Positions 24,111 to 33,311 of a stretch of 64,000 nucleotides of DNA are shown here, piece after piece. Source of the stretch: Archegozetes longisetosus (lineage: Eukaryota; Arthropoda; Arachnida; Sarcoptiformes; Trhypochthoniidae); NCBI GenBank assembly GCA_018873245.2, contig JAEMBT020000008.1, positions 6,407,569 through 6,471,568 on the forward strand, in the 5' to 3' direction. Within the stretch, counting starts at the first letter, position 1. Each line of letters opens with the position of its first letter. A model generated the notes under the pieces. That model ran no database searches. It was not told where the DNA came from and worked only from the letters and a program-made list of their open reading frames with translations. The position numbers and the translations under genes were made by a program.

Positions 24111-25085
24111 TTTGGCATAAGCCTCGTTTGCTTTTCGAATCATGAGTAAAATAATGAAAATATTAATGAAATCAGTTTAGAACTGGAAAATAGAATGTCT
24201 GACTTAAATTCCAGAAGTTTCAACATTGAAATCGCTGTCTCGTGAAAGCACGGAACAGAATAAAAATGTAACTCTAGATATTAGACGTGCCTTATATAAC
24301 TGTTAAAGATTTCGATCGCTTTTATTTAATTTCAATATTATTGAAGGGTTGTCTTTCAGTTAGAATCTTTTATTGATTCACAACATCAAGACTACATTAA
24401 ATTAAACATTTTTAACACAATACGGGTCAGTCAGGTTTTAAATTGAAAATTTTTGGTTACAAATTTTACGTAAAGTTCTTAGAACCTGTTTATGCGCAAT
24501 ACGTCGATCTAGCCCTTAATCCCTCTTTTATTGATATCATTAATTATTAATTAAGTGACCATTATGGTGAATAAAAAAATTTAGTTTATAAACTATTGGT
24601 GCAATTAAAGAACTTTAAAAGCTTATATGGCTTTATAAGACGATAATATAGCACTCTAAAGAATAAAATATACAAGTGTCTATTGGATATTTATCTTTAA
24701 TTAAAATATCAAAGAAAATTCACTAGACGAGCCAAATTAACCATCAAAAATAAGAAAACCCCTACCCTCCAAATCTCAACATAAAATCAAAATTAGCGTG
24801 AATAAGGAAAATGGTCATTTCTGTAAATTCACTGAATCAAATTGAAATAGCCAAATGCCTAAATATATCAAAATAGACAATAAACACAATTAAGAAAAAA
24901 TCAAACTTAAAATCTATGAAAAAAGTCAAAGCGTCATTATTTAAGTCTTGATATGATATCGAAACGGAGAAAGCAGGCCTTGCTAATTTACCACTGACTT
25001 CGGGGAGAAAGATGAAGAAAAGTAATAACAACAGATAAGGCGTGGATAAATCATAAATCAAATCTCATTAGTTGTAATGATAAAA
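24111..25085. other. Intergenic DNA, no gene seen
   Basis: AT-rich DNA between two transposase remnants. The minus-strand frame at 24837-25061 has a hydrophobic start but no family resemblance or splice context, and I do not call it. Confidence 0.4.
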
Positions 25086-25089
25086 CACA

Positions 25090-25565
25090 GATTCAATGTA
25101 TTAGCCTCCAGAAAACCCGAAGCGTGTGAGAAACTTATTCGCGGTCTCATTCGAAAAGAGTTATGGTTTGAGCCGAGATTCTTCTTCAGGAGTGACTCAA
25201 CTAAGATCTGTCGAACTCGGAGCTAAATTCAGATTATCACATCAAAAAAAGTTAAAACCATTCTTACGCAAAGATGTAAAAATTTTATACCCGGATGGTG
25301 ACTATATATTTCATCAATACTCACATCGCTCATAAAAGACATTTAAATATCTACAGGATAACAAAGTTACCCTGAACAACACCTGAACAATGGATACCGA
25401 ATAGTGCCGATGCTGCACCATGTGACTATTTCTTGTGGAGATATCTCAGAAGACGGCTTAAGCATCATAAATTTAGAAGTATTAATGGACTTAAAAAAGC
25501 CATAAAAGCAGAATTTTAAGAAAATTCCTAAATATATGGTTAATCGTGCTTTAAAATCATGACCA
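25090..25565 (+). pseudogene. Decayed mariner-type transposase, C-terminal half
   Basis: The plus strand reads RNLFAVSFEKSYGLSRDSSS and then FLRKDVKILYPDGDYIFHQY (position of the second Asp region). After a stop comes KTFKYLQDNKVT, then QWIPNSADAAPCDYFLWRYL and RRRLKHHKFRSINGLKKAIK, the mariner C-terminal pattern around the third catalytic acidic residue. It is interrupted by at least two stops. It is not obviously part of the minus-strand remnant at 23515-24110, being on the opposite strand with different sequence, so it is probably a separate dead copy. Confidence 0.65.
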
Positions 25566-25569
25566 AAGT

Positions 25570-26655
25570 GATGTCGTCAAATCTACTACAATAATGGATT
25601 TCAAGTTGAAAGCAAAATTGAATTATTATTAGTAGGTAAAAAGTTATTAAATTACAAAAGTGTATATAGTATTGTTATTTAAAAGTTTTTTGGGATTACT
25701 CTTCATATGTTTATTACTATTACTTTGCGTGAATAACATTTCATCAAAATCATTTGTTCTGTGTTCAAAGGGAATTTTTGTATGTTTTCCCAAATCATGT
25801 GTTGTGATAAAACTTTTATCGCATTCGTTATGATTGAACTAATATTGTAAAGTCTGGATCTTTAATAGGAGCGTGTACGAAATCAAATTTTAAAATATAG
25901 CACTTTATTTAACATAACCACAAATTACATATGATTTCACAGGATTTTTAACACTTGAAGAAGAGCGAAAAATTTAGGAAAAACACGACATTTTATAGGA
26001 ACAATAGGCGGGTTAAGTTGAAAAATATTTTACAACGATAGGTTAAATCTTACAAGGTTAATAGCACATTTAGCTATGATTGGAAAATTGTATATTTAGG
26101 ACATACTTAGGTAGGTTTTAAGAGATGAAATATGCTTACTATCATCTGTCTTCATAACTTTTACAGTTGAGACAAGCATGTGAAGATTTCTTTTGTACAA
26201 ATAAAAAAGTAATCTTTAAGTCAGTAATAAATGTTGACATATAAGGTGAGTTATGAGAATTAGAGTTTAGAAATATAGGTTATTACAAAAATATTATGAC
26301 ATAGGTCTAATTAGGAAACTAAGACGTTATTACAATATTTCTTAATGTCCAAGCATGTCTTCATGTGTTTCAATACTAAAACCGTTCATTAGATAGGTGT
26401 TTAGCATGATAATGATCTCTTTCGATTTTATCCTGAAATCAAGCATTCGAAGATATACTATCTATAAAACTATCAGAGAAAACTAAAGTTTATCAAAAAT
26501 TTAACAGAACTTTTAATTCTGATCTAGATATTACAACCTGTTTTGATATGCCATAACAAGTCTGAATACTTACGAACGAATTTCTTCGATAATTGTATTA
26601 AAGATATATGTAGATTTAATATATATCATTCTGCTTAACATTAAGAATATATTTG
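25570..26655. other. Intergenic DNA, no gene seen
   Basis: AT-rich sequence without recognisable coding potential, RNA gene or repeat structure by eye. Confidence 0.4.
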
Positions 26656-26877
26656 TGTATAAATACAAGTTTGGCACTGCGAATTCTATGCTTGGCTTAG
26701 AAGGTCTTTCAATGTTTAAAGTAAAAGTGAAAGTAAGTCACATTTAATATATAATTTTTAATCCACAATAAAGATTTTAATATACAAAATAATTAATTAT
26801 ATATTATTTAAAGAATCTTTATTACTTTTTATATATATAATTAAAAAGTTGAAAGTGCCGAACTTGCATTTATACAT
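26656..26877. repeat. Small inverted-repeat element (MITE-like)
   Basis: TGTATAAATACAAGTTTGGC at 26656 is matched by its imperfect complement ending at about 26877 (GTGCCGAACTTGCATTTATA on the plus strand). About 220 bases of very AT-rich, partly palindromic sequence lie between. There is no coding frame. A target duplication is not clear. Confidence 0.5.
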
Positions 26878-27159
26878 AGATATCATTTCATTGTATGAGT
26901 AAAATGAAATGATACAGTTATTTTATTTTAGTAAATGCTTTTGTATAGATGGATGTTAATTCCTAGCACCAATATACCGTTTAACCTGATATAATACATG
27001 TACTTAAATTTTCGTTTTCGAAGTATTTTGAAAATTTTCATTTACTACAAGTACTTTTGTATCTATATATTAAATTGTCAAGAAATTAATGTAGAATTTT
27101 TAAGTTATGAAAATAATATTTTATTGAAAATCAAATGTAGCTTAATCAATTCCCCCCAT

Positions 27160-27436
27160 TATCTATGATAGCCAGATTATACATGATCATTTCTTAAAGA
27201 TCTTCTCTCGGATCGGACCAACGCTTCATTGTCGATTTCGATGTGACGACCCATACCGGTCCCGTCTTCGAGGTTGAGGTCCCAGAACGGAATTTGGCGA
27301 ACCATCTCTAATAATTGCGAGTATCCGAAAGATGTCCATAAACTTCGCAAATATTCTTCGTGGCAACAGTAGCATTGTCTCTCTTTTTGAACTCATAAAG
27401 AATTATATGGTGAATATGAATCTCACTCAAAGCCAT
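27160..27436 (-). pseudogene. Decayed mariner transposase, N-terminal HTH domain only
   Basis: From the ATG at 27436 (minus): MALSEIHIHHIILYEFKKRD, ATVATKNICEVYGHLSDTRN, a stop, then RWFAKFRSGTSTSKTGPVW. This is the classic mariner N-terminal helix-turn-helix (an LYEFKK start and an RWFAKFRSG end). The DDE domain is absent. It is similar in design to the remnant inside the MITE at 15901-16294 but clearly a different sequence. Confidence 0.7.
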
Positions 27437-27439
27437 TTT

Positions 27440-28045
27440 TAAACATTAATGAAGTTTCCCAATTAATTATAAACATTAATATCTTAATTTCTATGATGTC
27501 TTTAACTAATAATTTAAGACAAAATTTGCAAGTTATAAGAATTTAAATAAACTCGTTAAATATATGTCATTAATTTTTTGACAACCTAATATAAGCACAG
27601 GAGTCTTGGGATTCTTTCAATTTGTACATGTATTTATTAAGGGAGTGCCACAATTCTTCCATGCTTTCCAATTGATCACAGAATATAAGTGATGAAAATT
27701 TCAAGCCCAATTGACCAACAGAAGGTGACCGATGGCTTTTTCTAATCCATTAAAGTCTCTTCGGAGAATTCGAGCTTTTACTGGATATCAGGGAGTACCC
27801 AGGTGAAAACTTGAACTCCCTTAAGAGAGTTTAAGTTTTTACTGAATATAGGTATATCGGTTACTTCCCATAGGTCATCTGAATTTAAAATGTTTATCTG
27901 TTGCCTTCCGTTGCTCACTTTGACTTGAAATGGTCATCTTTTATATTTTTTGATCAATTAGAAAGTGTGGAAGAATTGTGGTAGACCCATTAATTAATGA
28001 AATCTCATAATATATATAACGGGTTCATATATAAATAGAATAATT
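27440..28045. other. Intergenic DNA between mariner remnant and foldback copy B
   Basis: AT-rich sequence. A partial duplicate can be seen: similar stretches around AACTTGAACTCCCTTAAG and GAATTCGAGCTTTTACTGG near 27765-27840. No gene recognised. Confidence 0.35.
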
Positions 28046-28786
28046 GGTCAGACTTGAGCGTGATGTAGCCTTGCAATAAAAACTGAACCAATTGACCTAT
28101 AATCTAAAGTAAGGTATCGTTGAAAGCCTCTAGCAAACCTGAATAGAATGATATCGCAATTAGGGCTCCGGGACCAAAGGAAAAAAAGTTGGGCCTATGT
28201 CCCTAGTGGCCAGACTTAGGTTGGGTGTGAATATGACCGGAGGTTCGAGAGGAGTTTACATGTCAAATACGGTGGTCCTAGGGCTAGGTCTTGGGATCTT
28301 AGCCCAACTTGCATATTCAAATTTCTCCATAAAATAATTAAGCGTCCACGTGTGTGATTTAACCTAAATGAAAATTGTGTTAGATTGAGAAGCGAGGAAC
28401 GCGAAGCGATCTGACGCTATCTTCTGCTTAGGTTAAATCGGGTTTGTGATGGTTAGGTTAGACGAGTCTTCAATAGGTACAATTAAATACCTTGTACCTA
28501 CTTGGACTACTTTATTTAAGTAACAAAGTTAAATTAAGGCCCAAGACCTAGCCCTAGGGCCGCCATACTTGATATGTGAACTCCACTGGAGCCTCTGGTC
28601 ATATTTACACCCAACAGTCCGACCACTAGGGACCTAGGTCCAACTTTGTTCCCTTGGGTCCCAGGGTCCCGATTATGACATCATTCTATTCAGGTCTGCG
28701 AGAGGTTTTCAACGATACCTTATTTTAGATTCTAGGTCAATGGGTTCAGGTTTTATTGCAGGGTTACATCACGCTCAAGTCTGACC
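28046..28786. mobile_element. Long foldback element, copy B
   Basis: About 740 bases, with arms of about 330 bases that are inverted copies of one another. The left end is GGTCAGACTTGAGCGTGATG at 28046 and the right end is its exact complement ending at 28786. The inner part shares the GGTGGTCCTAGGGCTAGGTC block, the GCGAAGCGATCTGACG region and AACCTAA motifs with copy A at 14751-15678, but the outermost sequences differ. The two copies are therefore family members with swapped ends. No transposase lies inside. Confidence 0.8.
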
Positions 28787-29465
28787 GAAATTTTTACAAC
28801 TTGAAGTACAAAAGTTTTAAGCAATGTTTTTACTGAGTCATTTTTTGGATGTCCGTTACATATTATGTATTTCCTATCGAGATTAAAACTCAAAGCAATG
28901 GTAATAGAAATAAATAGTTCTTTCAAGAATTCTAAAACCCCTTATCAAAGTCATGCAATGTTCTCGTCACTTTGATTCAAAGGAACTCATTATCGTTGTT
29001 ACATCAAAAGCATGAAATTGATAAAATGTGTAACTAATTATTGCATCTTTGATTGAAAGATAAGACGGGTACTTAAAGAGTTGTATTCATATCAATACAG
29101 AACTAATTATTACCAAGTGATTAAATTGTACTTTAAATTATATGATCGATCTCATATTTTTATTTTCTTTCCAGAAATTCAGTCAATTCTCTTCAACTCA
29201 TGTTGCTATGCAAAGCGTGTAATGCGTTTGTATTATGCATAATCATAATCACACATAAATTTATTCACTCATAAGTAGCACAATTAATTTGTTATAGAGT
29301 TATTAAGTGAATGAAATATAAATTATTAACCGTTACTGTGTTCTGAACCGTATAGTTAGGTCTATACGTATTCAGTATTGGAAATACAATACTAAGTATT
29401 GTAATGCCTGTACACGGGAATAAATCTAATAACAAGATTACATGACAATACAAAAATTGTTAATT
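28787..29465. other. Intergenic DNA downstream of the LRAT-GTPase gene
   Basis: AT-rich spacer between foldback copy B and the 3' end of the minus-strand fusion gene. No gene recognised. Confidence 0.4.
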
Positions 29466-29471
29466 TTTATT
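29466..29471 (-). promoter_or_regulatory. Polyadenylation signal AATAAA for the LRAT-GTPase gene
   Basis: The minus-strand AATAAA lies 37 bases after the stop codon of the fusion gene (stop at 29508). The position and the following T-rich minus-strand context fit a short 3' untranslated region. Confidence 0.5.
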
Positions 29472-29507
29472 TATTACCAGGGGCAGTCGCGTGAAACTCC
29501 TATTTGT

Positions 29508-30833
29508 TCAAAGGATGGTACATGATTTAGCGTCTTGACTGATAGAAATTCGTTCTGTATTTCCCGGAATTGTTAGAAGCCATGTAAGACTCTCCCAACT
29601 TTCCACCACCCGTTCTTTAGTCATATTGTTTAGTGTCTCTTCTGGAGGAAACCCAGTGTATACCAAAGTCTGAATTTTCTCCTTTGTATGAACAAATACC
29701 TTAACGGTATCTTTAAGTCCAAAAATATCGGTCGCTTCTTGGCGTAACAAGTCTTTTTTATCATTATGGAGATAGTCAGCATAGGTTCCAACGAATTGAA
29801 ATCTCAAACAATTCTTTCCTTTACCATAGTTAAGCCACTGGAGAATCTTCTTTATGTTTACGACGTACTCCTTCAACAGACGGTCGGCTCGAAAGACTAT
29901 ATATACGACGTCAATTGATTTGAAATTGGAGCAAACACGTCCCTTTATTAGATTAATAATCTTTGCATCATCCCAATCAGTATCGCACAGTCCGATGGTG
30001 TCAGCAACAACTATATCTCGCTCCACATATTCACGTCGGGGAACGTCGTAAACTTTGCCACGTCCTCGAATGAAATAAATCTCTCGCGTAACACTGTGAT
30101 GACTCACTTGGGATTCACAAATTGCTTGGTTGAAGAATACATTTATGAGATGTGATTTGCCAGCTCCCGTAGGACCAACCACCAAAACATTGTAAGTGTC
30201 CTCATCACTGTCAAGGTAGTAGTCAAATCTGGTCGCGATGTAGTGGTCATCGATGAACGAGTATAGTTTATTGGTTATTTTATCGTTGAATATGTGCGGA
30301 CGAATGCACGAGGGAAAGGTATTCACCAGCCGAATTTGATCTGACATCATGTAGGAACGAAATCTTTTCAACAGTTCGCCCATGTCTGAATCCATTTGGC
30401 TACTAACCCAGCGGCCACGGAATATATAGTTGGCAACATGCTCACAGTTCCGTAGGCATAGCGAGTAGTTGCTCATACCTAGCACGTGACGAATTCTATC
30501 GCGGACATCTTGACCCATTTTGCGAACTAATGCACCGTTTTTATTGTCCAGAGAATAGTTATAATGAGAGTTAGTGTTAATAGTGACTCGAGCTTTGTAT
30601 ATATCAATGGAAGCGGAGCCAAACTCTATGAAGTGAGTACGATCAGTGACAAACCAATGCTGATAATTTATTCCTCCCCATTCGCTTATGGTATAGGTTA
30701 AATAGATAACAACTCCATCGTTTATGTTCTCGAGAATTTTCAAATTCGCTGCCCGAATATCTCTGTCGAAATTAAGATTATGCTCAATCCAGGTTTTCTT
30801 TTCGGCTTCCAAAAACGAATATGTATTTCCCAT
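29508..30833 (-). CDS. LRAT/HRASLS-like domain fused to an AIG1/GIMAP-like GTPase
   Basis: Intact single-exon 441-aa protein. Residues 45-150 resemble the LRAT/HRASLS papain-fold family, thiol acyltransferases or phospholipases acting on membrane lipids: H59 in YQHWFVTD, H67 in THFIEFG, and the catalytic-type Cys130 in NCEHVANYIFRGRW, close to the family's NCEHF(V)NxxRYG block. Residues 214-395 form a P-loop GTPase: G1 GPTGAGKSHLIN (220-231) and G3 DTIGLCD (278-284). The segment VGTYADYL (348-355) replaces the expected G4 and is atypical. G-domain spacing resembles AIG1/GIMAP GTPases. The N-terminus MGNTYS fits N-myristoylation and the C-terminal CTIL fits a CaaX prenylation box, so both ends may be membrane-anchored (inference). 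Lack of introns in an intron-rich region suggests retroposition or transfer. The substrate is unknown. It could act in lipid or membrane defence, as GIMAP and HRASLS proteins do, but that is speculation. Confidence 0.8.
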   Translation of the reverse strand: MGNTYSFLEAEKKTWIEHNLNFDRDIRAANLKILENINDGVVIYLTYTISEWGGINYQHWFVTDRTHFIEFGSASIDIYKARVTINTNSHYNYSLDNKNGALVRKMGQDVRDRIRHVLGMSNYSLCLRNCEHVANYIFRGRWVSSQMDSDMGELLKRFRSYMMSDQIRLVNTFPSCIRPHIFNDKITNKLYSFIDDHYIATRFDYYLDSDEDTYNVLVVGPTGAGKSHLINVFFNQAICESQVSHHSVTREIYFIRGRGKVYDVPRREYVERDIVVADTIGLCDTDWDDAKIINLIKGRVCSNFKSIDVVYIVFRADRLLKEYVVNIKKILQWLNYGKGKNCLRFQFVGTYADYLHNDKKDLLRQEATDIFGLKDTVKVFVHTKEKIQTLVYTGFPPEETLNNMTKERVVESWESLTWLLTIPGNTERISISQDAKSCTIL

Positions 30834-31704
30834 TGTAATAAATGTTAGAAACTGAGTAATAATTTTTTAACTGTTCTCTCAGTGGTGGATACTAATTACT
30901 AATATAGTAAAACTGCAACAGGAAAAATTATTTCAGCTGTAGAACTTGATAATGAAATTTCCTTTGCCAAAGTTAAAATATGGCAATTAACAATTCCGCG
31001 ATAAAGTAGAGAAATTTTACAGAAAATTCAATGATACATCATTAGTGTTTTCACAAGAGATATTTGGGTGACTATGTGGTTAGCTTTTCTTTATAAATTA
31101 TCGACTGAAAGTAGGTTCGTTGACTTCACATTACAGTATAAAGGTAACGTAGGAAGCTTATTTTCTCGCTGATAACAGTTTATTAATATCCTCTATATGG
31201 AGGAATAGTATTTTTCGGTTTTTCAAAAACGTAAAAGTCGGCGGTATTTTTCAGTTTATTAAAGATGATAAAATTTTTCAGTCCATTTCGGTTTATAGTC
31301 ATGTACTTCAAGGTTTATAGAACAGGTTGAGAACAAAAAATTAGTGAAAAAAAATGTAGTAATCGTCAAAAAATTCTAATATATCCATTAAAGTATAAAA
31401 TTCAGTATTTTTTAGTGAATTAGAGTCAAGATGACATCACGAAATTTATTGAAAGACCTTTCAGCTATTACAAAAAAAATCTGTTATCGACAGACTTTTG
31501 CAAACTGATCGCTATTACTGTTTTGGTTTTTTACAGTTTAAAACCGGAGGAGCAAACTCTGTTTCGTCGATTTTTTCCGACGAATTTCAGTATCAAACCG
31601 AAAAATACCATCCTAATTACACTCAAGTAAACGATTAAAAGGTTTTGATGAACTGAAGCTCAATCGCTCAAAAATTGAATTTGAATTTTTACCTAACTCA
31701 TATA
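30834..31704. other. Upstream region of the LRAT-GTPase gene, no gene seen
   Basis: AT-rich DNA that should hold the promoter of the minus-strand fusion gene. Several short echoes of TTTTTCGGTTT and TTTTTCAGT occur near 31210-31600. No clear TATA box or coding frame can be assigned. Confidence 0.4.
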
Positions 31705-32333
31705 CAGGGTGTAACAGTTAATATGTACGCTCTAAAACGCTTATAACTTCGAAACCTGTGGGCCTAGAAAGTTGAAATTTGATATAAATTAATTCCAGAG
31801 ATACTCATTTTCGCACAGAAATTTTCAAGGTCATTTAAGGTCATTCGACAGAAATGATTTTTTCAAGTCATTGTCCTCGCCTCCACCAGCTCTGGACAGT
31901 TTATTCAAGTGGTTGTCCTCGCCTCCACCAGCTCTGGACAGTTTTTTTCAGGTGGTTGTCCTCGCCTCCACCATATTCGGAGTTCGCCCTTTAGTCCTTG
32001 TGTAATTTGATTTGTTAATTCGAAGCTTTCTTAATGCTTCAGTTGGACTCTTTTTGGCGAGCAGAAACTGCTCAAGAATATCAATTTTTTCTTTGAGAGA
32101 AAAGGATCGTCTTCGCGGCATGTTAAATGTCCTTAATAAAGTGACTATCAAACTTCTCAGATGTTAAAAACGATTTCTGTCGAATGACCTTAAATGACCT
32201 TGAATGACCTTGAAAATTTCTGTGCGAAAATGAGTATCTCTGGAATTAATTTATATCAAATTTCAACTTTCTAGGCCCACAGGTTTCGAAGTTATAGGCG
32301 TTTTAGAGCGTACATATTAACTGTTACACCCTG
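31705..32333 (-). mobile_element. MITE with ~160-bp terminal inverted repeats and a transposase HTH remnant
   Basis: TA target duplications (31703-31704 and 32334-32335) flank ends beginning CAGGGTGTAACAGTTAATAT. The inverted arms run about 160 bases (31705-31860 against 32170-32333). Inside on the minus strand (from 32121) is MPRRRSFSLKEKIDILEQFL followed by ALRKLRINKSNY, a pogo/Tc1-type helix-turn-helix start that soon stops. It is a deleted, non-autonomous derivative of a Tc1/pogo-class transposon. Confidence 0.8.
31871..31976. repeat. Three tandem copies of a ~42-bp unit inside the MITE
   Basis: The unit begins TTGTCCTCGCCTCCACCAGC and is repeated at about 31871, 31913 and 31957, the last copy being partial. 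It joins the left arm to the transposase remnant and probably arose by slippage. Confidence 0.75.
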
Positions 32334-32335
32334 TA

Positions 32336-32940
32336 TTTTCTATTTCAACTCAGACTTCGTTGAATCAAAGCTCAAATTTTGATCCTGTTTTACATTTTTC
32401 CCAGAGATCTTTTCCTTCTGATAAAATATTTGCCATAAAAGCAGATAACAAACAACTGTTTAAGTCGTTTTGACTCGAAATCAAACCAATGATTATTGAA
32501 ATAAATTTTGGTTCCATTAAACGATTACGCAATTCTAAGAAATCTGATATGTTCGCGAAAACACCAATCGCTAGATAGCAGAAACCTTTATCATTAATAG
32601 GAAATAATTGATTGCATTCAGTGAAATAACGATATTCTTATGCAATAATCTTTCACTTATAGTGAATGATTCATCAGTTAGATAATGAAGTGAACTCCAA
32701 GAATCGAACATTTGATGATCGCAGGCTCTATTCTTGATCGCATTATTGATTTTTTAATCAATTCATCTAATATCAAAACGTTTTTGATCGGTTTTAAATC
32801 CATGAATACAATTCTCAAGAATTTTCCTATTTTTAATAATAAATATTTTCTATAATCGAATGTATTAGAGACCAGTTCATTTCCAATGGAGATATTTCAA
32901 TTATCTCCAAATTCTTCGCAGAATTTCGCAATAATTTTAT
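32336..32940. other. Intergenic DNA, no gene seen
   Basis: AT-rich spacer between the MITE and the RCC1-kinase cluster. No coding frame or RNA gene recognised. Confidence 0.4.
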
Positions 32941-32945
32941 TAATT

Positions 32946-33266
32946 TCAGGGATTCTTTCGTCTAAACGATAGTCGTACTAATAATATTAGAGTAAAATGA
33001 TCTTTCATGAAGTCAGACATATTTGTTTGGATGACCTCAAGTTTTTTTATAGATTTCCATTCACTAAGAGGTGAGAACTCATTACTAGCTCTTTTGAGTT
33101 CTCCTTCCATTTGTCTGATAATTTGAATCAGAACATCTCTAGTACTTGAACGAAGTTTTAAACTCTTTCTCAATGAAGCGACACAATTATTTTGATAATC
33201 GATAAGATGGCTCGACTCTATCTCTGCCTCACAATCGCATAATACACATACTAGTTCTAGTTTCAT
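32946..33266 (-). CDS. Hypothetical 106-aa frame at the 3' end of kinase copy 1
   Basis: An open frame of 106 codons starts MKLELVCVLCDCEAEIESSH and continues with a predicted helical, charged region (DVLIQIIRQMEGELKRASNE). The early cysteine cluster (CVLCDC) hints at a small zinc-binding motif, but the pattern is incomplete. It lies 46 bases downstream of the kinase C-lobe of copy 1 on the same strand, so it could be that gene's last exon or a relic. I do not recognise a family. Confidence 0.3.
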   Translation of the reverse strand: MKLELVCVLCDCEAEIESSHLIDYQNNCVASLRKSLKLRSSTRDVLIQIIRQMEGELKRASNEFSPLSEWKSIKKLEVIQTNMSDFMKDHFTLILLVRLSFRRKNP

Positions 33267-33311
33267 AAGTGAAAAATTGAAAGTATCAAAGAATGTTGAC
33301 TCATTTTTTAG

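Noticed and set aside
29854..30051. 65-aa plus-strand frame inside the LRAT-GTPase gene
   Set aside because: It is opposite the GTPase domain of an intact 441-aa frame and has no features of its own.
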